From: Eudoraea adriatica DSM 19308
GTDB lineage: Bacteria > Bacteroidota > Bacteroidia > Flavobacteriales > Flavobacteriaceae
Assembly: GCF_000382125.1 (NCBI RefSeq)
Contig: NZ_KB907552.1
Location: 119,456 to 183,455 of the forward strand
Length of the DNA: 64,000 nt
Reading direction: 5' to 3'
In this document: positions 52,862 to 61,055 of the stretch, in pieces
How the letters are laid out: every line of letters begins with the position of its first letter
Numbering within the stretch: the stretch's first letter is position 1
Made by a program: the position numbers and the translations under genes
The notes under the pieces: generated by a model
The model's input: only the letters and a program-made list of their open reading frames with translations
Database searches by the model: none
Told to the model about the DNA's origin: nothing

Positions 52862-55294
52862 TCATTCAACATCTTCAATGATAGTCAGCAATTTTTGCCT
52901 GGCCTTTTCGAAATGAGCGGTAATATTAGGTGCCGGATTATCTCCATATGCCTGTTTCGTCATATTTTCGGACACTTTTAATATTTCCAGAAGTTTATTG
53001 GCTGCTACTACTTTGGCAGCAGAAGACGTACTTCCTATTACATTGAACCAAATTGGTGAACTCTCTGCATATATATAACTATCCATCACAGGCCACTCAC
53101 TCTTGCTCCCTGTAACCCGACCGGTAACCCACCCACCTTCCGGAACTTTAACAGAACCTTTATAACTTAAACTATTGCCATCTTTACTTTTCGTTGACCA
53201 TACCACTTCGCCATTGATGAATATTTCAACTTTGTCGTACGGTACCGGCGAATAGGTGTTAAGCGTCCAATTAACATTCTTTTTCTTGGTTGTTACCACT
53301 TCGCCTACCTCTTTGCCATTTACACTGAATACCAGTTGCGGGCCATTGCTCACAAAGCTTCTTCCTTTTATAAGACCTTTTAAAAAGCTTTGTTCAGTCA
53401 AAGGGCCTTCCGGTTTTACGTATACCCTGGTAGCCCCTATTGCCATGGTTCTGTAAAAGTTGTTCATCACATCACTACCGGCAGACATGGCCATTGGAAT
53501 GCCCAGATTTAAAAACTCATGCCATAGGGAAGCCGTTCCGATTTCATCAGTCCATAAACAACCAATTTCGAGGATACCAACCTCTCCCAAAATACCATCC
53601 GCGACTAAAGCCTTTGGTATAGATTGATGCGATTTTTCCTGAAATGGATCCTGTACTGAGACAGGGTGTACATATCCGGCTAAAGCTCCTTTATTTCTGG
53701 CAAACCTTAAGGGCTCCGCATTTAACCTGTCATCTTTTCCATAGATATCATAAGATGGCCCCCATACCCATGGCCAATACAATTCCCTGGTTCCGATTAT
53801 GTTGAGATGTCCAAAGTAATGGGAACGAACTTCCTGTCCGAATTTTAATATCGGGCTTCCCTCATTTTGATAGTTCATCAGGTGTTTTTCCAAAAACCGA
53901 TTACCTAAATTGGCCACAAGCGGGTAGCCAATATCGATACCTTCTGCCGCAAGATCAACTAAGATATCCTCAGGGTCTAGTTGATTCGTACCTCCATAAT
54001 TAAGATGGAAATGATTGTCAGCAGCATACCATCCTTCTGCACTGGCATCCCATATTCTTTCCAAATTCAATGTCACTTTGTTATTTCCTTCTGCTATTTT
54101 GACCTTTTGCACTTGCTTTTCGGTTTCAAAACCATGAGTTGCTGTAATCGTTACTTCACCGATAGGGGCCCGGACTTCAACCTCCCCGGAAGAGTAAAAA
54201 AAGACCATTCCATTTTGGCCTTCACTGTGTATAACGCCACGGCCCGGGATAACAGGATGCCCATTGCTATCAGAAATGCTTAGCCGAACTGCTTCTTTCT
54301 GTCCATCAACATTGCTTGCAATGTGCAAGGTGCCGGTTGGTGCTTGCCAATCCCACACTTCTACGTTCAGGGTTTCTGGTTCCCCGCCAAATACACTTAT
54401 TCTTTTCAATTCAGATATTTCCTGCTTATTATACTCCGCATAGTAAACCCAGTCACCTTCATGGTTGAATTTAGGAACAAGGGGCAAACCGGATCCTTTG
54501 GTTAGGAGCATTCTGCTTTCAGGAACATTAATATTCAGGAGATTTAGTTCATAATTATCTCCATTTGGCCAGGTATACACCAGGGTTTCATTATTGGGGG
54601 ACAGCGAAAAGGCTGCTTGGGATGCGAAGTTTTCCTGTACCAGATGGGAAGAAGTGTTTTCAGATAGATCATGAAGCATAATGGCATCATAAGAGAATCC
54701 TTTCTTTTCCAGAAAAATCACTTTGGCTTCATCGATCAAAGGAACAGGCAACCTTTCAAGGTTTTTTGATGTGGTAAGTAAAGTTTCTTTTGATGTGGAT
54801 AATTCTAGCTTCCATAAATCGAATGATCCGTTTTTTGCTGAAGAATAATAGATAAACTTACCGGAAGCAGAGAATATAGGGTCTAATTCTAATCTATCCG
54901 AATCTACAAGAACAGTTTCTTTTTTTGAGGGAAGATCTAATAACACAATCTGCGTATCTGACCCGGTATCTCTTACAAAAACGATTTGCTTCCCATCAGG
55001 AGACCAGTTAGGCCTGGCATCCATGCCGGAGGAATGGGTAACTCTTGTTGCTTTTGATGTATTGGGTTCGTAGAGCCATAACCATCCTTTTGCTGAAAAC
55101 ACAAGCTGGTCGTTTGTGGGTGATGGAGCAGGATCCATCGGGCCCGAATTGAGAACAGGCAGTTCATAGCCTTCAAGATAAACATGATGCCCATAGCCAT
55201 CTACTTTTGGGTATCTATTTGTCCATTGTGCATGGGTGTATGTTATGCTCAACAGCAAAAAGATTGTAATTGGTAAAAAATTCTTCATTTTCAA
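52862..55294 (-). CDS. CehA/McbA-type metallohydrolase with TolB-like propeller
   Basis: An 810-residue secreted protein (signal peptide FLPITIFLLLSITYTHAQ). Residues about 50-340 are WD40/TolB-like beta-propeller repeats (NWSPDGKQIVFVRDTGSDTQ; DPIFSASGKFIYYSSAKNGS). The second half is a PHP-like metallohydrolase of the CehA/McbA type, with the metal motif ADNHFHLNYGG (about residue 425), GYVHPVS and MSAGSDVMNN. CehA hydrolyses carbaryl in other bacteria, but most family members have unknown substrates. A conserved Ser/Thr-rich beta domain closes the protein. Confidence 0.87.
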   Translation of the reverse strand: MKMKNFLPITIFLLLSITYTHAQWTNRYPKVDGYGHHVYLEGYELPVLNSGPMDPAPSPTNDQLVFSAKGWLWLYEPNTSKATRVTHSSGMDARPNWSPDGKQIVFVRDTGSDTQIVLLDLPSKKETVLVDSDRLELDPIFSASGKFIYYSSAKNGSFDLWKLELSTSKETLLTTSKNLERLPVPLIDEAKVIFLEKKGFSYDAIMLHDLSENTSSHLVQENFASQAAFSLSPNNETLVYTWPNGDNYELNLLNINVPESRMLLTKGSGLPLVPKFNHEGDWVYYAEYNKQEISELKRISVFGGEPETLNVEVWDWQAPTGTLHIASNVDGQKEAVRLSISDSNGHPVIPGRGVIHSEGQNGMVFFYSSGEVEVRAPIGEVTITATHGFETEKQVQKVKIAEGNNKVTLNLERIWDASAEGWYAADNHFHLNYGGTNQLDPEDILVDLAAEGIDIGYPLVANLGNRFLEKHLMNYQNEGSPILKFGQEVRSHYFGHLNIIGTRELYWPWVWGPSYDIYGKDDRLNAEPLRFARNKGALAGYVHPVSVQDPFQEKSHQSIPKALVADGILGEVGILEIGCLWTDEIGTASLWHEFLNLGIPMAMSAGSDVMNNFYRTMAIGATRVYVKPEGPLTEQSFLKGLIKGRSFVSNGPQLVFSVNGKEVGEVVTTKKKNVNWTLNTYSPVPYDKVEIFINGEVVWSTKSKDGNSLSYKGSVKVPEGGWVTGRVTGSKSEWPVMDSYIYAESSPIWFNVIGSTSSAAKVVAANKLLEILKVSENMTKQAYGDNPAPNITAHFEKARQKLLTIIEDVE

Positions 55295-55334
55295 TAAAAT
55301 TATGATTTAGTTTCGTTATGCTCTACTAGTTATT

Positions 55335-55384
55335 TCCAACGGTCTTGATAAAAAGTTTTTTAATGTAATTTATCTTTTGTTAGT
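55335..55384. repeat. attC-like imperfect palindrome C
   Basis: Between CehA and the esterase. CCAAC (55336-55340), spacer GGTCTT, GATAAA (55347-55352), 16-base centre, TTTATC (55369-55374), then GTTAGT (55379-55384). The inner pair is perfect; the outer pair matches only at AAC/GTT. It overlaps the esterase stop codon. Spacer and box order match sites A and B. Confidence 0.45.
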
Positions 55385-56284
55385 AGTCGTTAATGGATTG
55401 TTGAAATTATTACTGATGAAAATTAATGCATCATCCAAGGCAGTGCGGAAGTAAATTCTATTATGCTTACCATCCCTTACCCTATACTCATGGGCAATTT
55501 CCAAATCACGTAGTTTGATATGAAATAAGGAATTCCCTTTATACAAGTGGTCATCGTCACCAATATCAATATAGTACTTGACTTGACTGATTCTTTTAAT
55601 TGGCAAATTGCTAATGAGATAAAGGATACTATTTGAATTCCAAAAGTCATTTATCCTTACTGTGTTCCTATTAATTTCTCCAAAGGCACTTTTATAATTT
55701 TTCAAAAAATCCTCATATGGCATCTCTTCAATCTGTTCGTCAGTTCTAATGGCAGCTGCCAGGACAGCACAGGCATTAAATAATTCCGGATGGTGCAGAC
55801 TATATAGCAAGGCGCCAAAGCCACCCATTGATTGTCCGGCTATTCCTCTAAAAGCTTTTTCCCCTCCACATTTAAATCTTTTTTCAACAGCAGGCACAAG
55901 TTCTTCAATAAAGTAATCTTCAAACTGATAATCACCATTTATGTTATTCAGGTAAAATGTCATTTCTGCATCGGGAATAACAACTACCATCGGGTTAACC
56001 TTACCACTCGCGATTAAACTATCCATTTTACCCTGAAAACCTGCATCCACCAACCTTTGATGTAAGTCAGGTCGCGTTCCGCTTCCATGTAAAAGATAAA
56101 GGACCGGATAAACTTCCTGAGAGGAATCATAGTCTGGTGGAAGATAAATATTGAACAGTTTGTCCCTGGAGAGAATTTCACTCTTAATTGATACGTTTGT
56201 CAAGATTTTGCTAGCCTGGGCAAACGAATGAATGCCAGTAATACACCCTAATAAGAGAAACAGAAATGTTTTTAGGATCATCAT
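55370..56284 (-). CDS. Secreted esterase (esterase D / PHB-depolymerase-like alpha/beta hydrolase)
   Basis: A 304-residue protein with signal peptide (LKTFLFLLLGCITGIHSFAQ). Hydrolase motifs are YPVLYLLHGSGTRPD, the nucleophile in GIAGQSMGGFGALLYS, Asp in DIGDDDHLYKGN, and His in RVRDGKHNRIYF. This fits the esterase D/antigen-85-like group that cleaves carbohydrate-linked or aromatic acyl esters. The last codons lie inside attC-like site C. Confidence 0.88.
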   Translation of the reverse strand: MMILKTFLFLLLGCITGIHSFAQASKILTNVSIKSEILSRDKLFNIYLPPDYDSSQEVYPVLYLLHGSGTRPDLHQRLVDAGFQGKMDSLIASGKVNPMVVVIPDAEMTFYLNNINGDYQFEDYFIEELVPAVEKRFKCGGEKAFRGIAGQSMGGFGALLYSLHHPELFNACAVLAAAIRTDEQIEEMPYEDFLKNYKSAFGEINRNTVRINDFWNSNSILYLISNLPIKRISQVKYYIDIGDDDHLYKGNSLFHIKLRDLEIAHEYRVRDGKHNRIYFRTALDDALIFISNNFNNPLTTTNKR

Positions 56285-56305
56285 CTTACTTTAATTGATA
56301 AGACT

Positions 56306-56356
56306 ACTAACGACCTTAATAAATGATCGTTCTTATGCCGTTTATTTATTGTTAGT
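56306..56356. repeat. attC-like imperfect palindrome B
   Basis: ACTAAC (56306-56311), spacer GACCTT, AATAAAT (56318-56324), 19-base centre, ATTTATT (56344-56350), GTTAGT (56351-56356). Both pairs are perfect inverted repeats in the same nested order as site A. It overlaps the stop codon of the gene at 56342. Confidence 0.5.
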
Positions 56357-57403
56357 ATTCGTTTTATAATCTACCTCAGTAAATAATATTTTTCTAATTG
56401 TTTCAAATCCCAATGAATCTCGTAAAATTCCATGTCCGGCACCTTCAACAATTTGCATGTGGACATACGGAGACCCTACAGACGCCAGTTTTTCATAATA
56501 AGTAAGCCCTTGATTTAAAGCACCTACCTGATCATTGCCCCCATAAATAAGGTAAACACTGGTATTTGGATAATAGTACCTCCCTCCATGAGAAATACTG
56601 CTATTTTTATAAACCTCATAATAGGTAGTATCACGCAGTTCACAAGGCCCTTTTGCATCTAAATTAAAACCTAAACTTTGATCGATTACTGTTCTGGCTC
56701 TCTTAGAATAATGGAGCTGACTATTTAGAGGATCGCTATCAAAACATCCAATATCTAACCTCCCCATCCAAAAACCAGCAAAAATAATAGCCTTGTCTGT
56801 GATACTATCGATTCCATAAAAACTAAGCATGTAGGCTATCTGTGCAGCTCCTCCTGAACTGCCAAAAAGAATAAACGGCTTATCCCTTTCTACTAAATTA
56901 TCAAAGATATACTGAGTAATTGAAGCAGGATGAACAGCCAATTTACGAAAGCCTTCTCTTTTCTCCTTACTACCTTTGAACCATCCTTCGTTCCATTTTA
57001 TTTGAATTACACGATATCCTTTTTCTAATGATTCTTCTATTATGGTATTACCTGATTTTTTTGCACCATAGAAGAAATTACCGTTTCCACCTGAGTACAT
57101 TACAACAGTTCCAATTATATCTCCTTCAGGCTCATCTATCCTTAAAACTCCGGTTTTGGTTTCGAATACTTGAGAGGAAGATGAAGTAAATTTATAGCAC
57201 TTACTTGTCTCACATGTATGTGATTTAGGATTAAAATTGACCACACCCAGATCCAATGTTCCAGACGCGTCACCATTTTTGTCGGTTTTACATGACGCTA
57301 AAAAGGATATTGCAATAAGAATTCCCGAAGCATAAATCAGATATTTACCGAATTTGTTTTCTGGCAATAATTGTTGTCTAATATGTCTGAAAAACTTGAT
57401 CAT
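56342..57403 (-). CDS. Lipoprotein alpha/beta hydrolase with a DUF6090-like N-terminus
   Basis: A 353-residue protein. Residues 1-25 (MIKFFRHIRQQLLPENKFGK, then YLIYA) copy the opening of DUF6090 proteins. Then comes a hydrophobic stretch ending in a canonical lipobox (GILIAISFLASC, Cys about 37). The rest is an alpha/beta hydrolase with YSGGNGNFFYG, nucleophile elbow FILFGSSGGAAQIAYML, and a C-terminal His in IVEGAGHGILRDSLG. It looks like an in-frame join of a DUF6090 5' end to the signal peptide of a hydrolase lipoprotein. No other Met precedes the lipobox, so the joined start is probably the one in use. Substrate unknown. Confidence 0.8.
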   Translation of the reverse strand: MIKFFRHIRQQLLPENKFGKYLIYASGILIAISFLASCKTDKNGDASGTLDLGVVNFNPKSHTCETSKCYKFTSSSSQVFETKTGVLRIDEPEGDIIGTVVMYSGGNGNFFYGAKKSGNTIIEESLEKGYRVIQIKWNEGWFKGSKEKREGFRKLAVHPASITQYIFDNLVERDKPFILFGSSGGAAQIAYMLSFYGIDSITDKAIIFAGFWMGRLDIGCFDSDPLNSQLHYSKRARTVIDQSLGFNLDAKGPCELRDTTYYEVYKNSSISHGGRYYYPNTSVYLIYGGNDQVGALNQGLTYYEKLASVGSPYVHMQIVEGAGHGILRDSLGFETIRKILFTEVDYKTNTNNK

Positions 57404-57773
57404 TTATTTTAATTTTCTGGCCTGTGCACCGACACCGCCATGGCCCAGCCACTATGGCAGAGTAAGGTGGCTCCTCACTACCTAAGGCCTGCAAGACCTT
57501 TCCTTTCTATTCGGACCACTAAAGAATTTTATCATTGTTACAGACTGGTCAAAGTTGTTGCCAAGTTGTACTATAAGGACTAATATAACTTAAAATCCCG
57601 CAATATTTCGGGTTATGTGGACCTCTTTGGCTTTTTATCCTCCATTTATTGGTTTTGATGTCAATTGCCTGCTATTTTAGAAGAAAAGATTTTTTAAACG
57701 CTTATATTAAGACATAAACGCCTTTAAAAAGGGAGCTTATTCTGTAACTTGGCAATAACTTAAATCACTACAA
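57404..57773. other. 370-base intergenic region at the strand switch of the island
   Basis: The first 100 bases are GC-rich (around GCCATGGCCCAGCCACTATG), forming the leader of the hydrolase gene, similar in flavour to 50941-51040. A small palindrome CCCGCAATATTTCGGG lies near 57597. Divergent promoters for the minus-strand array and the plus-strand genes must lie here, but I see no consensus promoter. Confidence 0.4.
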
Positions 57774-58232
57774 ATGAAAAGACTTAATCCTATAATTTTA
57801 ATGATATTTTGCGCAACGATATCATTTGGCCAGAACACATTAGAAACCGACAAATCATATATAAAAAATTTGATTATTGGGTCTTTTGACGAAATTTGGT
57901 CTGAATTGAACTCTAAAAACATTGATAAGTACTACACAAAAGATTTTCTGCTTTTGGAAAATGGAGAGGTGTGGAATAACGACTCCATTTCAGATTATCT
58001 GGACAAAGCCGTACTTAAAAACCCAATTTCCAATCGACTGAACACCATTGAATTTATTGAAGTTAAAGTCTCAGAAGGAATGGCCTGGGTTGCATACAAA
58101 AACCAGGCTACTTTTTCTCTGGACAACGAAATAATCAGAAAAATTCATTGGCTGGAAAGTGCGACCGCAATTTTAACGGAAAATGGATGGCGACTGGAAA
58201 TGCTCCATTCAACCCGGACGGAAATCAAATAA
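57774..58232 (+). CDS. Secreted NTF2/SnoaL-like protein (DUF4440 type)
   Basis: A 152-residue protein with signal peptide (RLNPIILMIFCATISFGQ) and an NTF2-like cone fold: IKNLIIGSFDEIWSELNSKN, KYYTKDFLLLENGEVW, and a closing strand pair MAWVAYKNQATFSL and GWRLEMLHSTRTE. Such domains bind small molecules or act as isomerase scaffolds. No catalytic assignment is possible. Confidence 0.8.
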   Translation: MKRLNPIILMIFCATISFGQNTLETDKSYIKNLIIGSFDEIWSELNSKNIDKYYTKDFLLLENGEVWNNDSISDYLDKAVLKNPISNRLNTIEFIEVKVSEGMAWVAYKNQATFSLDNEIIRKIHWLESATAILTENGWRLEMLHSTRTEIK

Positions 58233-58392
58233 TTACCACTCCCGGAACTGAATAAAAATAATTACCTAAATTTAGACGTGCCTAAAAGTAGTTACAAGTT
58301 TACCGCGTCTGATTTTCCTATGAAAAAAACCTCCCACCTGGACCCGGAACTATTCTTATTCAAGACCCTTGTGTAGATATTAAAACGAACTA

Positions 58393-58884
58393 ATGAAACG
58401 AAATAATCCTTTATTCTTACTCTTTATGTCTTGCATTAGTCTTACGATATCCGCTCAGGAAAATATGGAGGATACAAATATTTTTCTTAGGATATATAAT
58501 CCACAGGGCATAAAATTTAGCAAAGGAAAGCTCGTTTCTATCCAGGATAATGCAATTTTATTAATGAGACACAAAAAAAACATTTCAATTGAGGTATCTG
58601 AAATTGGAAGGATAAAAACAAAGCGCGCTCTGGGGCATAATATTGGAATTGGTGCACTGGCTGGCACTTCGGCAGGAATTATCTATGGTTTTGCGCAAGG
58701 GGCAGATGGAGGTGCTTTTGGCACAAACTCAGGCGGAGATAACGCATTGGTATTTGGAACACTTGGATTACTGGCGGGCTCCTTTGCCGGTGGAATTAGT
58801 GGAATAGGAAAGAAATCGAGATCCTTTGAAATTAATAAAGATCCTGAGCAACTGCGCAAATTCAGGGAAATAGTGCATGAATAA
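58393..58884 (+). CDS. Hypothetical protein with Gly-rich membrane segment
   Basis: A 163-residue protein with signal peptide (LFLLFMSCISLTISAQ). Next comes a short beta-like domain (GKLVSIQDNAILLMRHKKN). Two Gly/Ala-rich hydrophobic stretches follow (IGIGALAGTSAGIIYGFAQG; LVFGTLGLLAGSFAGGISG), then a short charged end. I do not recognise the family; the glycine-zipper-like segments suggest membrane association or oligomerisation. The 160 bases before it and 271 bases after it show no further gene. Confidence 0.65.
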   Translation: MKRNNPLFLLFMSCISLTISAQENMEDTNIFLRIYNPQGIKFSKGKLVSIQDNAILLMRHKKNISIEVSEIGRIKTKRALGHNIGIGALAGTSAGIIYGFAQGADGGAFGTNSGGDNALVFGTLGLLAGSFAGGISGIGKKSRSFEINKDPEQLRKFREIVHE

Positions 58885-59155
58885 TTCTGCCAGGCATTAT
58901 TCCCCTTTCCAAATGTCATATATTTAATCGGTCTTATTTCGCTGGTTAAAATATCTATGACCACCAAACCCAATGCCGAAACAGGTAGTCAAACCGAAAT
59001 CAAAACCTGGTCGTGCTTGCTTAATATGAAAATGACAAGAATGTGCACATTAATTTGCAAACGCTATTCTATATTGAAAATTAGTACCTTCAAACGAATA
59101 ATTGATGTTCATACGAGACCGTTGTACATTATTTAAACCAAACAATTACCAATAG

Positions 59156-60175
59156 ATGCTATATAGACTTATTGGCATATTTTACTTTCTAACAGCTTTT
59201 CTGGTGTTAGGCTGTAAAAGCCATGAAAAAAAAGAGGTAGGAAAAGAACCAAAAAATCCAGATACCTACGTTTTGGTAGAAAACTGGCTAAAAATGCCAG
59301 AAGACCATGTTTTAGGAAACCCTACCGGACTTGGAACGGACTCTGAAAATAATATTGTGGTCTTTCACAGAGCAAGCAGAGTCTGGCAAGAACCAATGCC
59401 AGAAGATAAAATTCAGGAGAACACTATTCTGGTTATTGATAAACAAACAGGTGAAATATTAAAAAGTTGGGGGGCCGATTTATTTATAATGCCACATGGC
59501 CTGGAAGTTGACAAAGACAATAATGTCTGGATTACCGATGTTGCCCTGCATCAGGTTTTTAAGTTTAGTGCAGATGGCAAGCTACTTTTAAAGTTAGGTG
59601 AAGCCCAAATTGCCGGAAATGATGCGGAACATTTCAATCTTCCCACGGATGTCGCCGTTTCAGACGATGGTTCTTTTTACGTAAGTGATGGCTACGGCAA
59701 CAGCAGAGTAGTTAAATACTCTAAAGACGGAACATACTTATTTGAATGGGGCAAATTCGGAAATAAGCAGGGGGAATTTAACATTCCACACGGAATTGAT
59801 TTAGATAGAGATGATAATGTTTATGTTGCAGATCGTGAGAACAACAGAATTCAAAAATTTGATAGTAAAGGAAATTTCATTGCCGTTTGGCAAAATAAAA
59901 TAACCGAACAACTATATTCTGTTGCTATTGACAATCAAAACGACAACCTGTTTGGAATAGATTATATGACTGTAAACGATACTATTGTTAAAGGTTCTGA
60001 TATTTTTCGATTTGATTTGGATTTAAACCTGCAAATACAATTTGGCAGAACCGCTTTTTATGATGGCCCGATAGCAAGGTATCACGACATTGCAATCGAT
60101 GATGAAGGGAGTATTTACGTCGTTGATATTTTAGAAAATAAAGTTCAAAAATTTCAAATGAAAAAAGCTTATTGA
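59156..60175 (+). CDS. NHL-repeat lipoprotein, peptidyl-hydroxyglycine lyase-like
   Basis: A 339-residue lipoprotein (lipobox LVLGC, Cys 20) built of NHL propeller blades: PHGLEVDKDNNVWITDVALH, LPTDVAVSDDGSFYVSDGYG, IPHGIDLDRDDNVYVADREN, and HDIAIDDEGSIYVVDILENK. The repeated H-x-(L/I)-x-x-D pattern is that of peptidyl-alpha-hydroxyglycine alpha-amidating lyase relatives; bacterial members are mostly of unknown function. Its 3' flank (AAAAAACGAACAAACAAGAA) resembles the 3' motif of the minus-strand cassettes. Confidence 0.83.
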   Translation: MLYRLIGIFYFLTAFLVLGCKSHEKKEVGKEPKNPDTYVLVENWLKMPEDHVLGNPTGLGTDSENNIVVFHRASRVWQEPMPEDKIQENTILVIDKQTGEILKSWGADLFIMPHGLEVDKDNNVWITDVALHQVFKFSADGKLLLKLGEAQIAGNDAEHFNLPTDVAVSDDGSFYVSDGYGNSRVVKYSKDGTYLFEWGKFGNKQGEFNIPHGIDLDRDDNVYVADRENNRIQKFDSKGNFIAVWQNKITEQLYSVAIDNQNDNLFGIDYMTVNDTIVKGSDIFRFDLDLNLQIQFGRTAFYDGPIARYHDIAIDDEGSIYVVDILENKVQKFQMKKAY

Positions 60176-60247
60176 AATAAAAAAACGAACAAACAAGAAC
60201 GTATATTAGTCATAAGTTAATACCATTTGTCCAAATACCGGACCATT

Positions 60248-60268
60248 GGTTGAGATAGCCGCTTGCGG
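60248..60268 (+). repeat. 21-bp leader block shared with DUF6090 copy c
   Basis: These 21 bases (containing TGAGATAGCCGCTTGCGG) are the exact reverse complement of 50053-50073. In both places they lie 20-50 bases upstream of a DUF6090 gene and in the same orientation relative to it. Confidence 0.7.
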
Positions 60269-60293
60269 TCGTAACCAAACTACCACTTAGATA

Positions 60294-61052
60294 ATGATCA
60301 ATTTTTTTAGGCGAATTCGGAAGAAACTACTAGCCGAAAATAGGTTTACCAAATACTTACTATATGGAATTGGAGAAATCGTTTTGGTTGTCATTGGAAT
60401 CTTAATAGCCCTGCAAATAAACAATTGGAATGAAGATAAAAAAACGGCTAAGCAAGAAATCAAAATTTTAAACGAACTAAAGAATGACCTGGAAACCAAT
60501 TTAAACGAAATTATAGAAACCTATAACACAACCAGACACAGAGAATTATCCGCTGTCCTTATTCTAGATTATTTTGATAAGGCAAAACCAGTGGATGATA
60601 GCTTAAAACAAGCATTCGAAAATATTAATATGGATGGTCTGTTCAACATTTCAAACACGTCCTATAAATTTATTGAAAGCCAGGGTATTAATAGCTTGAG
60701 CAATGATAGCTTACGCATTAGAGTCACAGAAATGTATGAACGTCATTTAAAAAATATCCTCACTCGTGAAAATATAAATCTGGAAATTATTAATGAAGAA
60801 TTAATCCCACTTATGAATGATCGCTTTTTATCATCTCCAACAATTGATAAAACAGTTTCATTTGCTGTAGAAGCTATAAATACACCTAAAAATATAGAAT
60901 CCTTAAGGGAGGACGCCATATTTAAAAATGTAATTGTTAGATTACAGAACTGGTTATTAGTGCGTTTAAAATGGCAACAAGTTGCTCGTACAAATTTAGA
61001 GCAACTTATTGCAGACGTGGAAAAAGAGATTGATAGATTAAAATTGAAATAA
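60294..61052 (+). CDS. DUF6090 family protein (copy h)
   Basis: A 252-residue protein, the only copy on the plus strand. It starts MINFFRRIRKKLLAENRFTK, has a TM helix ending VIGILIALQINNWNEDK, and a helical soluble domain with SQGINSLSNDSLRIRVTEMY, related to the b/c/e motif. The C-terminus is a charged helix (RTNLEQLIADVEKEIDRLK). The stop is 3 bases before the amidohydrolase start, so the two are co-transcribed. Confidence 0.85.
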   Translation: MINFFRRIRKKLLAENRFTKYLLYGIGEIVLVVIGILIALQINNWNEDKKTAKQEIKILNELKNDLETNLNEIIETYNTTRHRELSAVLILDYFDKAKPVDDSLKQAFENINMDGLFNISNTSYKFIESQGINSLSNDSLRIRVTEMYERHLKNILTRENINLEIINEELIPLMNDRFLSSPTIDKTVSFAVEAINTPKNIESLREDAIFKNVIVRLQNWLLVRLKWQQVARTNLEQLIADVEKEIDRLKLK

Positions 61053-61055
61053 TTT

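Noticed and set aside
46189-61052. DUF6090 proteins as type IV pilin-like proteins (hydrophobic N-terminal helix after Gly-Glu)
   Set aside because: The helix lies about 28 residues in, and there is no prepilin peptidase motif (G followed by FxxxE); no pilus genes are near.
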